A stretch of DNA of 64,000 bases from positions 62,001-126,000 of the forward strand of contig NZ_JACJPF010000036.1 of NCBI RefSeq assembly GCF_014695915.1, given 5' to 3'. The notes beneath the pieces were generated by a model. The model made no database searches and was not told the origin of the DNA. It saw nothing but the letters and a program-made list of their open reading frames with translations. Made by a program: the position numbers and the translations under genes. This document shows positions 1-8,448 of this stretch, one piece after another. Each line of letters opens with the position of its first letter. The stretch's first letter is position 1. This DNA comes from Trichocoleus sp. FACHB-40 (GTDB lineage: Bacteria; Cyanobacteriota; Cyanobacteriia; Cyanobacteriales; FACHB-T130).

Positions 1-1121
1 GTATGTAGTCCGCTACTACTGGGAGTATCTGATGAAAGTGAATCCAGCGAGTCATAGTTAATTGCTTCGTCAAAAGCCTCAAAATCAAAATGCTCTTGAG
101 CGCTGTTGCCGTTTTGGTCTGAGTGAGATACAAAAGTTACGTCTTCATGGTAAGGATGAGTCTCAAACGACCGATTTCGGGAGCCTATCGAGTCACTTAT
201 CGTTCCATACGGTTCAGTGTCGTCTGTGGAACCCAGGCTATCATATCCAAAACTGTCGTCTGGAGTTAGATCGTTTTCCAGCTCTTTTGCCCTCATTAAA
301 AGAGTTTCATCTTCAAGAGGGAAGCGCTCGAAATTGTTTGTTTCTAGAGAGTCAGCAGCATTTGGAAGTTCATATGTCGAACTTTGACTAATATCGAATG
401 TGTCATCACCCGTAAATTCATCATTCGGCAGTTCATCAAATTCACTAAAGGCATCGATAGGAAACAAAGCCGGATTGTTGGATGCTACCGGATCGTCCAA
501 ATCATTTTCAGACCACGATTGTACAAACGGATCGTGATAGCTTGCTGGTGTCTCCGGAGTTGAATTCTCAAAAGCCTGATTACCAAAAGGATCAGCCTCT
601 GGGTAAGCCTCTATATCTTGAAAATCTCCGGAGTCAAAATCATCTAGAGAGCCGAAATTTTCCGTCTCCATGTCTGAAGCTGGCGAGGAATTCCATGCCT
701 CGTTAGGGTCTGGATCTTCCAGAGAATTCCAGGACCCTATTCCTTCAGGAATATAATTGTCACCATCCGCGAATTCTTCGTGGTTGCCTGACTCATACGT
801 TTCAACTGGCGGATTAGACTCTACACCAACTGATTCCGAGTAGTTTTGACAAGAAACAGCGTATTCTATTCCATTGTTGGCACAATCAATAAATTCTGCA
901 TTGTCAGTAAGGCTAGGCACCAACTCATATTGTTCCCGTGCGATGTCATACTGCCGTAACCCATAACAGTAAATATGACCTTTCAGGATTCGAGCATTCG
1001 GATCATCCGGATAATGTTCGACCAAGCGATCGATAATAGTAGCCGCCTCTTCGTAGTTACCCAGAGTGTATGCCGAAAAGGCGTGTTGATATTCTTGTGA
1101 GTAATCGGTACTTGATTTCAT
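1..1121 (-). CDS. Methyl-accepting chemotaxis protein, N-terminal part (runs off the left edge)
   Basis: This gene is read on the minus strand from an ATG at 1121 and stays open to base 1, giving about 373 residues of a longer protein. The first ~100 residues look like a TPR-type module (phrases such as YTLGNYEEAA and RLVEHYPDDPNARIL). A long acidic, Asp/Glu/Ser/Asn-rich region without clear domain follows. The identity as the chemoreceptor (HmpD/PilJ-like) is inferred from position: it follows PatA-like, CheY and CheW genes in the order of cyanobacterial type IV pilus taxis operons, where the receptor has a TPR/low-complexity N-terminus and HAMP plus signalling domains further on. The signalling domain itself would lie outside the window, so it is not seen. 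A purine-rich ribosome site (GGGGAAGG) precedes the start. Confidence 0.6.
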   Translation of the reverse strand, partial: MKSSTDYSQEYQHAFSAYTLGNYEEAATIIDRLVEHYPDDPNARILKGHIYCYGLRQYDIAREQYELVPSLTDNAEFIDCANNGIEYAVSCQNYSESVGVESNPPVETYESGNHEEFADGDNYIPEGIGSWNSLEDPDPNEAWNSSPASDMETENFGSLDDFDSGDFQDIEAYPEADPFGNQAFENSTPETPASYHDPFVQSWSENDLDDPVASNNPALFPIDAFSEFDELPNDEFTGDDTFDISQSSTYELPNAADSLETNNFERFPLEDETLLMRAKELENDLTPDDSFGYDSLGSTDDTEPYGTISDSIGSRNRSFETHPYHEDVTFVSHSDQNGNSAQEHFDFEAFDEAINYDSLDSLSSDTPSSSGLH

Positions 1122-1136
1122 TTGCCTTCCCCAGCT

Positions 1137-1249
1137 AAAGAAGTAAAAAGTAAAAAGTAAAAAGTAAAAAGTAAAAATCAAGAAAAAAAGAAATATAAAA
1201 CTGCAAAAAAGTTTTTTCTTTTGCCTTTTGCCTTTTTACTTTTGCCTTT
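1137..1249. repeat. Heptamer tract (AGTAAAA)n with inverted partner between cheW and the MCP gene
   Basis: About five tandem copies of AGTAAAA (1140-1177) are followed, after an A-rich stretch, by TTTTGCC and TTTTTAC heptamers on the same strand (1219-1249). The two halves are partly complementary, so the spacer RNA can fold into a long A/U-rich hairpin. It fills almost the whole gap between two genes of one operon. Confidence 0.6.
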
Positions 1250-1780
1250 TCATGCCGCCCACCGCGCTGAGCGAACAATTGCCACTTGGTCTAACAATCT
1301 CAGAAACTGATTGCTGGCTTCATCTAACAACCACTCGCCTCGCAAAAAAGGCGCCATACTGTCTGGAACGTTGGTTAGCATTTGCACCTGATCGATATCA
1401 AGCCAGTCCATCCCTACAATACGGTCAACAGCTAAACCTAACATAGTGTCCTGGTCTTCAACCGCAATCACCGGAATTTCCGGTTTATCTGTATTCAAAG
1501 GTTGGGAATCCCCTAAAAATTGACCCAAATCTGCCACCCAAATCACTTGTCCGCGCCAGTTTAGTGTTCCCAATAGTAAGGGAGAAGCATTGGGAATGGG
1601 AGTAATCCTGTCTGGTGACGAGGAAATCACTTCGCGGATTCCACTTGCTCCCAAGGCAAACTCATTACCTGAAGGAACGTAGAAACGCAAATGTAATTCG
1701 CCTTCAGGACTCTCTAGTTCCTGAAAATCCGGTGAGTGATCTTGACCGCTGCTTGTTAAAAAGTCTGGATTGCCTACCAT
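1250..1780 (-). CDS. CheW-like scaffold protein of a pilus taxis system
   Basis: CheW proteins couple chemoreceptors to the histidine kinase CheA in the membrane-associated signalling array. The 176-residue product has a CheW fold signature: strand-rich core beginning near residue 30 (LHLRFYVPSGNEFALG), followed by the typical phrases IREVISS, LGTLNWRGQVIWVADL and the hydrophobic strand PVIAVEDQDTMLGLAVDRI. Length fits the family (about 150-180). The start has GAGGAG 6 nt upstream. It lies between the CheY gene and the receptor gene in one minus-strand operon and corresponds by position to hmpC/pilI. Both flanking gaps contain heptamer-repeat hairpins. Confidence 0.88.
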   Translation of the reverse strand: MVGNPDFLTSSGQDHSPDFQELESPEGELHLRFYVPSGNEFALGASGIREVISSSPDRITPIPNASPLLLGTLNWRGQVIWVADLGQFLGDSQPLNTDKPEIPVIAVEDQDTMLGLAVDRIVGMDWLDIDQVQMLTNVPDSMAPFLRGEWLLDEASNQFLRLLDQVAIVRSARWAA

Positions 1781-1800
1781 CCCATCTCCTCTAATTAAAA

Positions 1801-1860
1801 ATCAAAAATTAAAAATGAAGAAAAAGTTTTTAAGTTTTCATCTTTAATTTTTAATTGATT
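1801..1860. repeat. A/T heptamer hairpin between cheY and cheW
   Basis: The spacer is almost entirely an inverted repeat of A-rich heptamers (AAAAATC, AAAAATT, AAAAATG) on the left and the complementary TTTTTAATTGATTTTT type sequence on the right. It would form a weak A/U hairpin in the operon transcript. Confidence 0.55.
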
Positions 1861-1861
1861 T

Positions 1862-2227
1862 TTAGCCTCGTAGCAGCTGTTTTACCGTACCAATCAGCTC
1901 GGTTGGCTGAAAAGGTTTGGCTATGTAAGCATCTGCACCTTGTTTCATGCCCCAATAGCGGTCAAATTCTTCTCCTTTCGAGGAACACATTACCACTGGA
2001 ACATTCTGAGTTTTTGGGTCAGCTTTGAGCCGACGGCAAACCTCATAACCATTCATTCGAGGCATAACAATATCCAATACCACCAAATCGGGGCAAGACT
2101 TGAGAATTTGTTCCAAGGCTTCTACGCCATCAGTGGCAATTGTAACTGTCAACCCACTTCCTTTTAGGAGGTCTGAGATCATTGCCCGTTGGGCGGGACT
2201 GTCTTCTACAACCAGAACTACACTCAT
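1862..2227 (-). CDS. CheY-like single-domain response regulator
   Basis: A stand-alone receiver domain of 121 residues. The acidic pocket (VVEDSP near residues 6-10), the phosphoacceptor aspartate in VVLDIVMP (about Asp52), the Ser/Thr switch region (VVMCSSKG) and the conserved lysine followed by proline (AKPF, about Lys104) are all present, so it should be phosphorylatable. No output domain follows. A good ribosome site (GGGAGG) precedes the ATG. Position between the PatA-like and CheW genes matches HmpB/PilH of the type IV pilus taxis operons of cyanobacteria. Confidence 0.92.
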   Translation of the reverse strand: MSVVLVVEDSPAQRAMISDLLKGSGLTVTIATDGVEALEQILKSCPDLVVLDIVMPRMNGYEVCRRLKADPKTQNVPVVMCSSKGEEFDRYWGMKQGADAYIAKPFQPTELIGTVKQLLRG

Positions 2228-2379
2228 AACTCTCTACCTCCCTGTCTGCCGGTTCAAACATGAACGCTCACGACTCACGCTTGGTTCACCCCTAGACCTT
2301 CTAATAATTCAAGTATCCCATCTAACTTTAGACTCATGCCGGGGCTAAGTTTACAGATATACCGATTTGCTCCGGCGCT

Positions 2380-2455
2380 GATGACTCCAGTGGTGTCTGT
2401 AGTCGATAGTCTGTAGTTCACTGTCCCTAGTCCATAGTCTATTCCTAGATTAATC
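2380..2455. repeat. GACTATN-type heptamer tract between the PatA-like and cheY genes
   Basis: Read on the minus strand this stretch is a run of degenerate heptamers (GACTATG, GACTAGG, GACAGTG, AACTACA, GACTATC, GACTACA). It lies in the 315-base gap (2228-2542) between two operon genes. A 60-codon open frame across it (2275-2457) has no ribosome site of note and part of its coding potential is the repeat itself, so I do not call it a gene. Confidence 0.5.
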
Positions 2456-2542
2456 ATTAACTAAGCCTAAGCCCCAAGCCGGGACAATTTTTTAGTAGAA
2501 GCGGAGGGAAAAAATTCTCTTTGCCCTCTGCTGTGTGTTTCT

Positions 2543-3865
2543 TTACCCGGCCCGTACATCTGTTTGTTCTATCTCGCGATCTAAGCTGGAAGGGTAGGTG
2601 CTGTCGGGGAGTATAACTTCCTTTTCGCCTGGGCCAATGTATTTTTCTAGTAGCATCAATAACTCACTTTCTCCAAACGGCTTGGTTAGGTAGTCAGTTG
2701 CTCCTACCATTCGCGCTCTAACGCGGTCGATAAATCCATCTTTGCCTGTCAGCATGACGATGGGCGTTTGCCGAAAAGCTGTTGACTTGCGGAGCATGGC
2801 ACAAATTTCATATCCGTCTAGTTCTGGCATTGCTAGGTCGCAGAGGATCAGGTCGGGTTTGAGTTGGAAGACGAGACTAAGGGCTTGCAGGGGATTGTTA
2901 ATCGCAACTGCTTCGTAACCCTGTTGATTTAGGGTATATTCAACTGCTTTTCCTATGGCAACGTCATCTTCAATACAGACAACGCGAGGAACTTGGGTTT
3001 CTTGGGTTGGATCAGGTTTTAATCCTACGCCTACTTTGGTACGGGGGGGTTTGAAACCTGCTCCTATGGTTTCGTCGTTCGTGGAATTTAGTAGTTGTAC
3101 CCAGCCTTGTTGTACATAAGGATAGATCGCTCTAGCTACGGTTAAGATATCGCGGTTCAAGTATCGGGATAGCTGGCGCAGGGATGTTTTTCCGTCTAGC
3201 TGACGCTCTAGGGTGTTAAAGGCAGTGTGCGGGAGGGCGTTGCCTAAAGCGGCGGGATCTGTAATTACTGGGCATTGGTCAGGGGACTGGATGTGGGGAT
3301 GAAACTGTTTCCACTCCTGCACCTGCTTCATAATTTTGGTGACTAGCGGGGCAATTTCTAGGGTGGTTAGTTGGGGTGCTAGTGCTGGCCCGATGTCGAA
3401 GATGAAAGCTCCTTGGTGGAGGCCCAAAAGGTCGAAGAGGGTTTCGTGTACCATGCTGCGGATGATACTGCGCCCTTGTGCTGGTGTGAGGATATGATTT
3501 TCGAGCATTGCCCACAGGTAGCCGTACTCTGGGGCGTTTATGGAATCAATTGCAGGGACTTCTAGGTTGTTGAGGGCGGTGTCGGCTCGGTAGCGACGCA
3601 GGTAATCGCGCAGGCGCGATAGGCTGAGAGTGCCATCGCTAGCATAAGCTATTTGCCCGTTGTGGAAGAAAACGAACCAGAAGGGACCTGGTTCTTTTAG
3701 TTTGGCTTCGCGTCCCGGCATATTACGCGATCGCGCTCCTGCACTCTCAGAGGCACCAGAGCCAGAATGGCTGTATGCCTCTACAAATAATTCCCCTGTT
3801 CGCTGACCTAATTCGATCAGTTGCAGGATGCTGCGTATATCAATTTCATTTAACGTTCCCTGCAT
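2543..3865 (-). CDS. PatA-type response regulator (DUF4388 + receiver), first gene of the taxis operon
   Basis: The 440-residue protein starts with a DUF4388/PatA N-terminal region (residues 1-~180: LNEIDIRSILQLIELGQRTG, and the strand FWFVFFHNGQIAYASDG). A middle helical part resembles the DNA-binding-like PatA segment, and a receiver domain lies at ~290-410 with the acidic pair IEDD, phosphoacceptor Asp in LILCDLAMPELDGYE and lysine in YLTKPFG. PatA-family regulators head pilus taxis operons in cyanobacteria (HmpA, TaxP1-like, PilG), where they steer motility, and PatA itself acts in Nostoc heterocyst patterning. It is divergent from hmpF, supporting the motility assignment. The exact orthologue cannot be set without a tree. 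Confidence 0.85.
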   Translation of the reverse strand: MQGTLNEIDIRSILQLIELGQRTGELFVEAYSHSGSGASESAGARSRNMPGREAKLKEPGPFWFVFFHNGQIAYASDGTLSLSRLRDYLRRYRADTALNNLEVPAIDSINAPEYGYLWAMLENHILTPAQGRSIIRSMVHETLFDLLGLHQGAFIFDIGPALAPQLTTLEIAPLVTKIMKQVQEWKQFHPHIQSPDQCPVITDPAALGNALPHTAFNTLERQLDGKTSLRQLSRYLNRDILTVARAIYPYVQQGWVQLLNSTNDETIGAGFKPPRTKVGVGLKPDPTQETQVPRVVCIEDDVAIGKAVEYTLNQQGYEAVAINNPLQALSLVFQLKPDLILCDLAMPELDGYEICAMLRKSTAFRQTPIVMLTGKDGFIDRVRARMVGATDYLTKPFGESELLMLLEKYIGPGEKEVILPDSTYPSSLDREIEQTDVRAG

Positions 3866-4471
3866 GTAATGAAAACGCTCTCCTAATTACCGTTTTAAGA
3901 AAAAAGTTAATGCTGTATTCGGGGGAAGTGTTGATTTAATTGGCCATGTCTGCTATAAAATTCTTTACAATTATGCCCTTTTTCTTTTGGCAACGGATTG
4001 AACCAGATAATACAGTACCAGGGATCGTTCTGCTGGGGAGGTGAAAATGCTTAGCCTGAATCTGGATTCGTACCAAGACGAATGCTTTAGAGATTGCTTC
4101 TGATGAAGGTAAGCTCAACGGAAAATGAAACTATCTGACATACAGTGTTGAGATTGGACGGGTTTTCAAGTTAGATATTAAATAAACAGAAAATCGAAAT
4201 ATATTTAGTTTAATTTAAGTCTTGACGGCGCTGCCAATACGGGCTGATTCATCGGGTTTTTCCACAGGAAACTGACCACCACTCATAATGGCTAAGAGCG
4301 GGGTGTCAATTACTCTCTTTCTAAGCCTTGTGGGTTGCCACTCCCACAACAGGGACACAAAAGGTTAGGATCTCGATTGTATTAGCCTTACGCAATTGTC
4401 ACCTTATGGCTCTGGTTGGGCCAAAGGTCGGTCAAGAATCAGGCACAACACACATCAAGAGGACCATCAGT
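3866..4471. promoter_or_regulatory. Divergent control region between the taxis operon and hmpF
   Basis: A 606-base region separates the two divergent start codons. It must hold the promoters of both units. I see no confident -10/-35 pair and no clear copy of a known hormogonium sigma-factor box. One notable element is a very short open frame with a strong ribosome site at 4048-4104, listed separately. Confidence 0.5.
4048..4104 (+). CDS. Possible 18-residue leader peptide upstream of hmpF
   Basis: An ATG at 4048 is preceded by GGGGAGG at 4037-4043, one of the best ribosome sites in the region, and encodes 18 residues ending in ECFRDCF before TGA. It lies about 370 bases before hmpF on the same strand. 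It could be a leader peptide or simply chance; no homologue is known to me. Confidence 0.2.
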
Positions 4472-6235
4472 GTGCTGTATCTAGCAGAAGTACAAAAGCA
4501 GAAATCTGGGTTAATGGGTTTTAAGACCGACCTAAAACTGCTGGCTTGTCAGCGGACTGACCAGAGTTGGAGTGCGGTGACTGCTGATGAAGTAATTCCC
4601 GCTCCCGATGAAGCCAATAATTTTAATGCTGGCGTCTTGGTGTTAGTCGAGCTGAGTGGAAATAAACAAGTGCAGCGTCCGCCGACGGAGGCGGGGCGGC
4701 AGTTGGTGAGCATTTTGCAAAATTTCTCTCGCCAGTTGGAAAAGTCAAAAACCCAGGAAGAAGAAATTGAACAGTGGAAGCAGTCGCTGACTTATCAGAG
4801 TCAGGAGCTGAACCGCCGCGAGATGGAAATGGAAGCGCGGGTGGAACAACTGGCGCAGTTGGATGAAGATTTTGAACGGCTGGAGGCGCAGCGTCAGGAG
4901 ATTGACACGGCGCGGGAGGAAACTCAGCGACTTCGGGAGGAGTTTGAGCGCAACCGCCTAGAGTTGGAGGGAGCTTGGGAACACCTGCGGGGCGAGACAA
5001 GACGGCTGGAGGAGCGACAGGCGGAGTATCAGCAGGGAACGGTATTAGATGAGACTCAAGGGCAAAAGATTCGGGAATTGCTGGATCGTTTAGCGGGGGC
5101 GATCGCGCCCACTGAAGCGATCCGGGAACAACTGAATCTGGCTTTTGAAATTGTCAATGGGCAGCAGGAATTGCTTAACGGGCATTGGCAGCAGCTAGAG
5201 CAACAACGCAATAGCGCTACTCAGATGCAAGGAGATGTGGATCGCCAAACTCAAGAGCTGCAAAGGCGCACCGAGGAGTTGACGCAAGCTGAAAATGCTT
5301 TAGAAAAGGCGCGTTCGGAACGGATGGTGTTTCAGAATGCTCTGGAAATGAAGCAGGAGTTTGCTCGGATGCAGGATCTCCAGTTGCGAACCCAACAAGA
5401 GCTTTACGAGCAACTTAACCGTCTGGCAACGACTTCAGCAGATGTCAAAATTAGTCAGAAAATCGATCTGGAAGCCCTGGAGAAAATGCCATTAGGAGAG
5501 CTGCAAGAAGTTGTGCAAAACTTGCAGCAGGATTTAGAAAAAGTGGTGCGTTTTGTCAACGACCAGGAAGAAGAGCTGACATTTCAGCGCCAGACGGTGG
5601 ACGAGTTGCAGGCGAAGATTAACCAAGCCAGCGAGTATGACCGGATGAGTCTGGAAAATGAGCTGGCAGAGGAGCAGGATTGCTACCAAATGCTAGACGA
5701 AACGCTGGTAGGTCAACGTCGAAATCTGCGAGAGCGAGAAGAGATTTTGAACCAGCACCAGCGGGTGCTACGGCGACGGCAGGGGGTTACGGAATCTGAT
5801 GGGCAGCAGGACAACCAGAAAATTGATTTGGGGCCTGTTCTGAGTCAGCTGGACGGGCAACGACAACAACAATCTGAGGAACTGCAAAAGCTGGAAAGTC
5901 AGGTTGAGCAGATGCGCCTCTCAATCAGCCAAGCACAGGGAATGATCGATCATCAAGCTGGCGAACAAGAGGCAACTCGCAACCAAATTAAGCAGCTAGA
6001 GCAGAATTTGCTCTCGTCGAGGACGGCTTTAGCTGAACTTTGGAGCAGGGTGAATGTTTATCAGGAAATGCTACAGCCTTATCAGGATCGCGTTAATGAG
6101 ATGCGGCAAAAGTTGGAAGCGATCGCGTCCACTTTAGCTCAGGTTCAGGAAACGGGTGATTATCAGCTGCAATCTATTGCTCAGATGCGGGAAGTTATCG
6201 TTAGTTTGATGAATGGGCAGTTTAGTGCAGCGTAA
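4472..6235 (+). CDS. hmpF: Pilus motility taxis protein HmpF
   Basis: HmpF is a filament-specific, predominantly coiled-coil protein needed for type IV pilus activity and gliding of cyanobacterial filaments. I place the start at GTG 4472, not at the upstream ATG 4328: the characteristic N-terminus LYLAEVQKQKSGLMGFKTDL begins there, AAGAGGA sits 8 nt upstream, and the preceding codons look non-coding. The 587-residue product has a short globular N-terminal domain (residues 1-~75, with LKLLACQRTDQSWSAV), then an almost continuous Gln/Glu-rich coiled coil to the C-terminus (for example EEIEQWKQSLTYQSQELNRR). In Nostoc hmpF adjoins the same PatA/CheY/CheW/MCP operon; here it is divergent from it. 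Confidence 0.9.
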   Translation: MLYLAEVQKQKSGLMGFKTDLKLLACQRTDQSWSAVTADEVIPAPDEANNFNAGVLVLVELSGNKQVQRPPTEAGRQLVSILQNFSRQLEKSKTQEEEIEQWKQSLTYQSQELNRREMEMEARVEQLAQLDEDFERLEAQRQEIDTAREETQRLREEFERNRLELEGAWEHLRGETRRLEERQAEYQQGTVLDETQGQKIRELLDRLAGAIAPTEAIREQLNLAFEIVNGQQELLNGHWQQLEQQRNSATQMQGDVDRQTQELQRRTEELTQAENALEKARSERMVFQNALEMKQEFARMQDLQLRTQQELYEQLNRLATTSADVKISQKIDLEALEKMPLGELQEVVQNLQQDLEKVVRFVNDQEEELTFQRQTVDELQAKINQASEYDRMSLENELAEEQDCYQMLDETLVGQRRNLREREEILNQHQRVLRRRQGVTESDGQQDNQKIDLGPVLSQLDGQRQQQSEELQKLESQVEQMRLSISQAQGMIDHQAGEQEATRNQIKQLEQNLLSSRTALAELWSRVNVYQEMLQPYQDRVNEMRQKLEAIASTLAQVQETGDYQLQSIAQMREVIVSLMNGQFSAA

Positions 6236-6268
6236 AAATAGTGTTGAGTGTTGAGTTATTTTCTTAAT

Positions 6269-7420
6269 TCAACACTCAAATTTCCACACAATCCAGTCAC
6301 CCCAGACTTGGGCGATCGCGCCTCCGGGAAACGGATCGGTTTGGGAACGGTTGGAAGCTGTAATTAAGGCTGTCAACTTTTCAATTTGCTCGAAGCTGGG
6401 GGCAACTGGTAGGACTAAGGAGAGAAACTGGCGGATGACCCGGCGTTGTAAGGCCAAGGGTGCTTGACGCAGTACGAGGCGATTTAGTCGATTGGGAATT
6501 GGGGATTGGGAATTGGGGATTGGGAATTGGGAATTGGGAATTGGGGATTGGGAATTGGAAGGATTCTTACCCAGCCCCCAGTCCCCAGCCCCCAGCCCCC
6601 AGTCCCCAGCCCCCAGCCCCCAGTCCCCAGCCCCCAGCCCCCAGTCCCCAGTCCCCAACCCCTGATTCATAGCTTGTTCTAGTAGCTGCTGGGCCGCTGT
6701 TTCGAGATATTCCACATCTGCCCGGAGGAGTTCGGCGGTTTGGGCTAAAGCTTGCTCAACTTTTGGGTTGAAGTTGGTTTGTAGGTAGGGTAGTAACTCG
6801 TGGCGGATGCGGTTACGGGCGTACTTTCGGTCTTGGTTGGTGGAATCTTCCCAGATGGCAAGCTGAAAGTTTTGGCAAAACTCGGCTGTTTGGGTACGGG
6901 TGACTTCTAGAAGGGGACGCACGAGTTGCAGCCCAGAATTTAATTGACGCTTCCAGGTAAGGGCTTGCAAGCCATCGGCACCGCTACCGCGAATTAGGTT
7001 ATAGAGGAGGGTTTCGGCGCGATCGCTGGCTGTATGACCTGTGACGATGTAGGGGGAGTCGTTGTCGAGTGCGATCGCGCTTAGAGCTTGATAACGCCAT
7101 TGTCGGGCTGCTGCTTCTGAGGCGATATTTTCCGTTTCTGGAGCGATTTGCAGATAGAAAGGGATATCCCAAGTTAAGGCAAGATTTTCTACGTGTTTGG
7201 CATTTTCCTGGGAGTCTTTCCGCCAACGATGATCGCAGTGAGCAATTGCCAGATGCCATCCCCACTTTGGTTGCAAATCTAGCAGTAATTTGATTAAGCA
7301 GAGGGAATCTTGCCCGCCAGAAACTGCTACTAATAGCCTCTCTCCACGGGGAATCAACGGGCGTTGCAAGAGAGTTCGATGCAGCTGGGCATGGAGAGGT
7401 GTCCAAGTAGGTTGTGGCAT
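6269..7420 (-). CDS. tilS: tRNA(Ile)-lysidine synthase TilS carrying an in-frame repeat insertion
   Basis: TilS converts C34 of tRNA-Ile2(CAU) to lysidine so that it reads AUA codons. The PP-loop ATPase motif SGGQDS is at residues 34-39, followed by [10 protein letters not shown] and the [21 protein letters not shown] segment typical of the N-terminal catalytic domain (residues 24-~225). Residues ~254-310 are translated heptamer repeat (GAGDWGLG and SQSPIPN units) placed after the QQLLEQA helix; conserved-looking sequence resumes at [17 protein letters not shown]. Without this insertion the protein would be about 325 residues, the usual cyanobacterial length. The start codon overlaps the stop of the glycerate kinase gene by one base (TAATG), implying translational coupling. 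Confidence 0.93.
   Translation of the reverse strand: MPQPTWTPLHAQLHRTLLQRPLIPRGERLLVAVSGGQDSLCLIKLLLDLQPKWGWHLAIAHCDHRWRKDSQENAKHVENLALTWDIPFYLQIAPETENIASEAAARQWRYQALSAIALDNDSPYIVTGHTASDRAETLLYNLIRGSGADGLQALTWKRQLNSGLQLVRPLLEVTRTQTAEFCQNFQLAIWEDSTNQDRKYARNRIRHELLPYLQTNFNPKVEQALAQTAELLRADVEYLETAAQQLLEQAMNQGLGTGDWGLGAGDWGLGAGDWGLGAGDWGLGKNPSNSQSPIPNSQFPIPNSQSPIPNRLNRLVLRQAPLALQRRVIRQFLSLVLPVAPSFEQIEKLTALITASNRSQTDPFPGGAIAQVWGDWIVWKFEC
6491..6661. repeat. Bipartite heptamer element inside tilS (copy A)
   Basis: Left half (6491-6560) is made of GGGAATT and GGGGATT heptamers, the middle is GGAAGGATTCTTACCCAG, and the right half (6576-6661) is CCCCAGT/CCCCAGC units. The total of about 171 bases is a multiple of three and has no stop in the tilS frame, so the reading frame continues through it. 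Confidence 0.85.
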
Positions 7421-8448
7421 TAGCGATCGCTTGGTGGATAAACATCACCCGGTGAATGGTCTGCATTAATCTCAATCACCAAATCTACCCAGTTGGGATT
7501 TGTGGTTAGCGGTTTGATAAATAACTCTGGGTGCAGCGATTTCCAAAAATACTTGACAAATTCGTTAATTTCTGAGTCACTCATTCCCGATTTACCAGCA
7601 GCGATCATTTCCCGTTCTGCCTGCTGTCGCCACGCTAGGGACAGGCGATAATCAACTGGATACAGTACCATCACACGGTCTAATCGCGCCCAAAGGGGTA
7701 AATAGTCCTCTAACCGAGCATTCATATCACGGGCAAACGTCTTGTCATCGGCAGTTAGAATCGGCAGTGGCGGGTTCTCAAAGGCAACTGGGTCAATGGG
7801 GCGGACACCGACAAACCAACCTTCAAATAGGACAATATCGGCACCCTGGACAATTTCCGGCTGGGTTCTGTCTCCCGCACCGTTCCAGGCAGATTTATCA
7901 AAACGGGGGATGGGAATTGGTTGTCCGTCAGGATGGCGCAGGCGATCCAAAACTGCTAAACCCAGGTCTATATCGTGGGTTCCGGGTGGGCCTCGCCAGA
8001 TAAGGCGTCTTTCTTGCTCTCTTAAGGCGAGGCGATCGCTATAGGTTTTGTAGAGGTCATCGAGGGAAAGGCTGAGTGTGGATTTTCCCAAGTGTTTGAG
8101 AATTAAGGTGAGGATAGCGGCCAGGGTAGTTTTGCCAGTTCCCTGTCCACCTAAAATTCCCTGGATCAGGGGATGTCCCAACTGTTGCTGAGACTGGGCC
8201 AGCTGCATTGCTAAGGGAAGCCAGAGGTTCCAGAGAGTTTCTAGGCTGGGGACTGGGTGGAGATTGGGGTAGACACGCACTAGGAGATGCGATCGTCGAA
8301 TAACTTCCTCAACATTAGCTGGTGTGATCCCGAAAGCAAGCGATCGCCGCTTATCTGATAACATCACCGAAGCCAAATATTCCAACTCGGCTGAAGTCGG
8401 CATTTGTCCTGCTAAAGAACGATTAAGAATTTCACTCAGAGATAACAT
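7420..8448 (-). CDS. D-glycerate 3-kinase (plant/cyanobacterial GLYK type)
   Basis: This enzyme phosphorylates glycerate with ATP to 3-phosphoglycerate, the last step of photorespiration. The 342-residue product has a Walker A P-loop GGQGTGKTT at about residue 104, the LSLDDLYKT segment, the substrate region WRGPPGTHD, and PIPRFDKSAWNGAGDR followed by LFEGWFVG, all hallmarks of the P-loop GLYK family rather than the bacterial GlxK fold. It is the middle gene of a three-gene minus-strand chain: its start overlaps the ycf20 stop and its stop overlaps the tilS start, each by one base. Confidence 0.88.
   Translation of the reverse strand: MLSLSEILNRSLAGQMPTSAELEYLASVMLSDKRRSLAFGITPANVEEVIRRSHLLVRVYPNLHPVPSLETLWNLWLPLAMQLAQSQQQLGHPLIQGILGGQGTGKTTLAAILTLILKHLGKSTLSLSLDDLYKTYSDRLALREQERRLIWRGPPGTHDIDLGLAVLDRLRHPDGQPIPIPRFDKSAWNGAGDRTQPEIVQGADIVLFEGWFVGVRPIDPVAFENPPLPILTADDKTFARDMNARLEDYLPLWARLDRVMVLYPVDYRLSLAWRQQAEREMIAAGKSGMSDSEINEFVKYFWKSLHPELFIKPLTTNPNWVDLVIEINADHSPGDVYPPSDR

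Noticed and set aside
2275-2457. 60-codon minus-strand frame between cheY and the PatA-like gene
   Set aside because: Part of it is a heptamer tract and there is no ribosome site or recognised family.
3936-4118. 60-codon minus-strand frame in the hmpF upstream region
   Set aside because: No coding character; overlaps a likely promoter region.
6491-6661. CRISPR-like array
   Set aside because: Units are 7 bases, contiguous and without unique spacers; the same holds for the other heptamer tracts.
6460-6672. Plus-strand frame of Trp/Gly and Pro/Ser repeats
   Set aside because: It is only the heptamer element read on the other strand of tilS.
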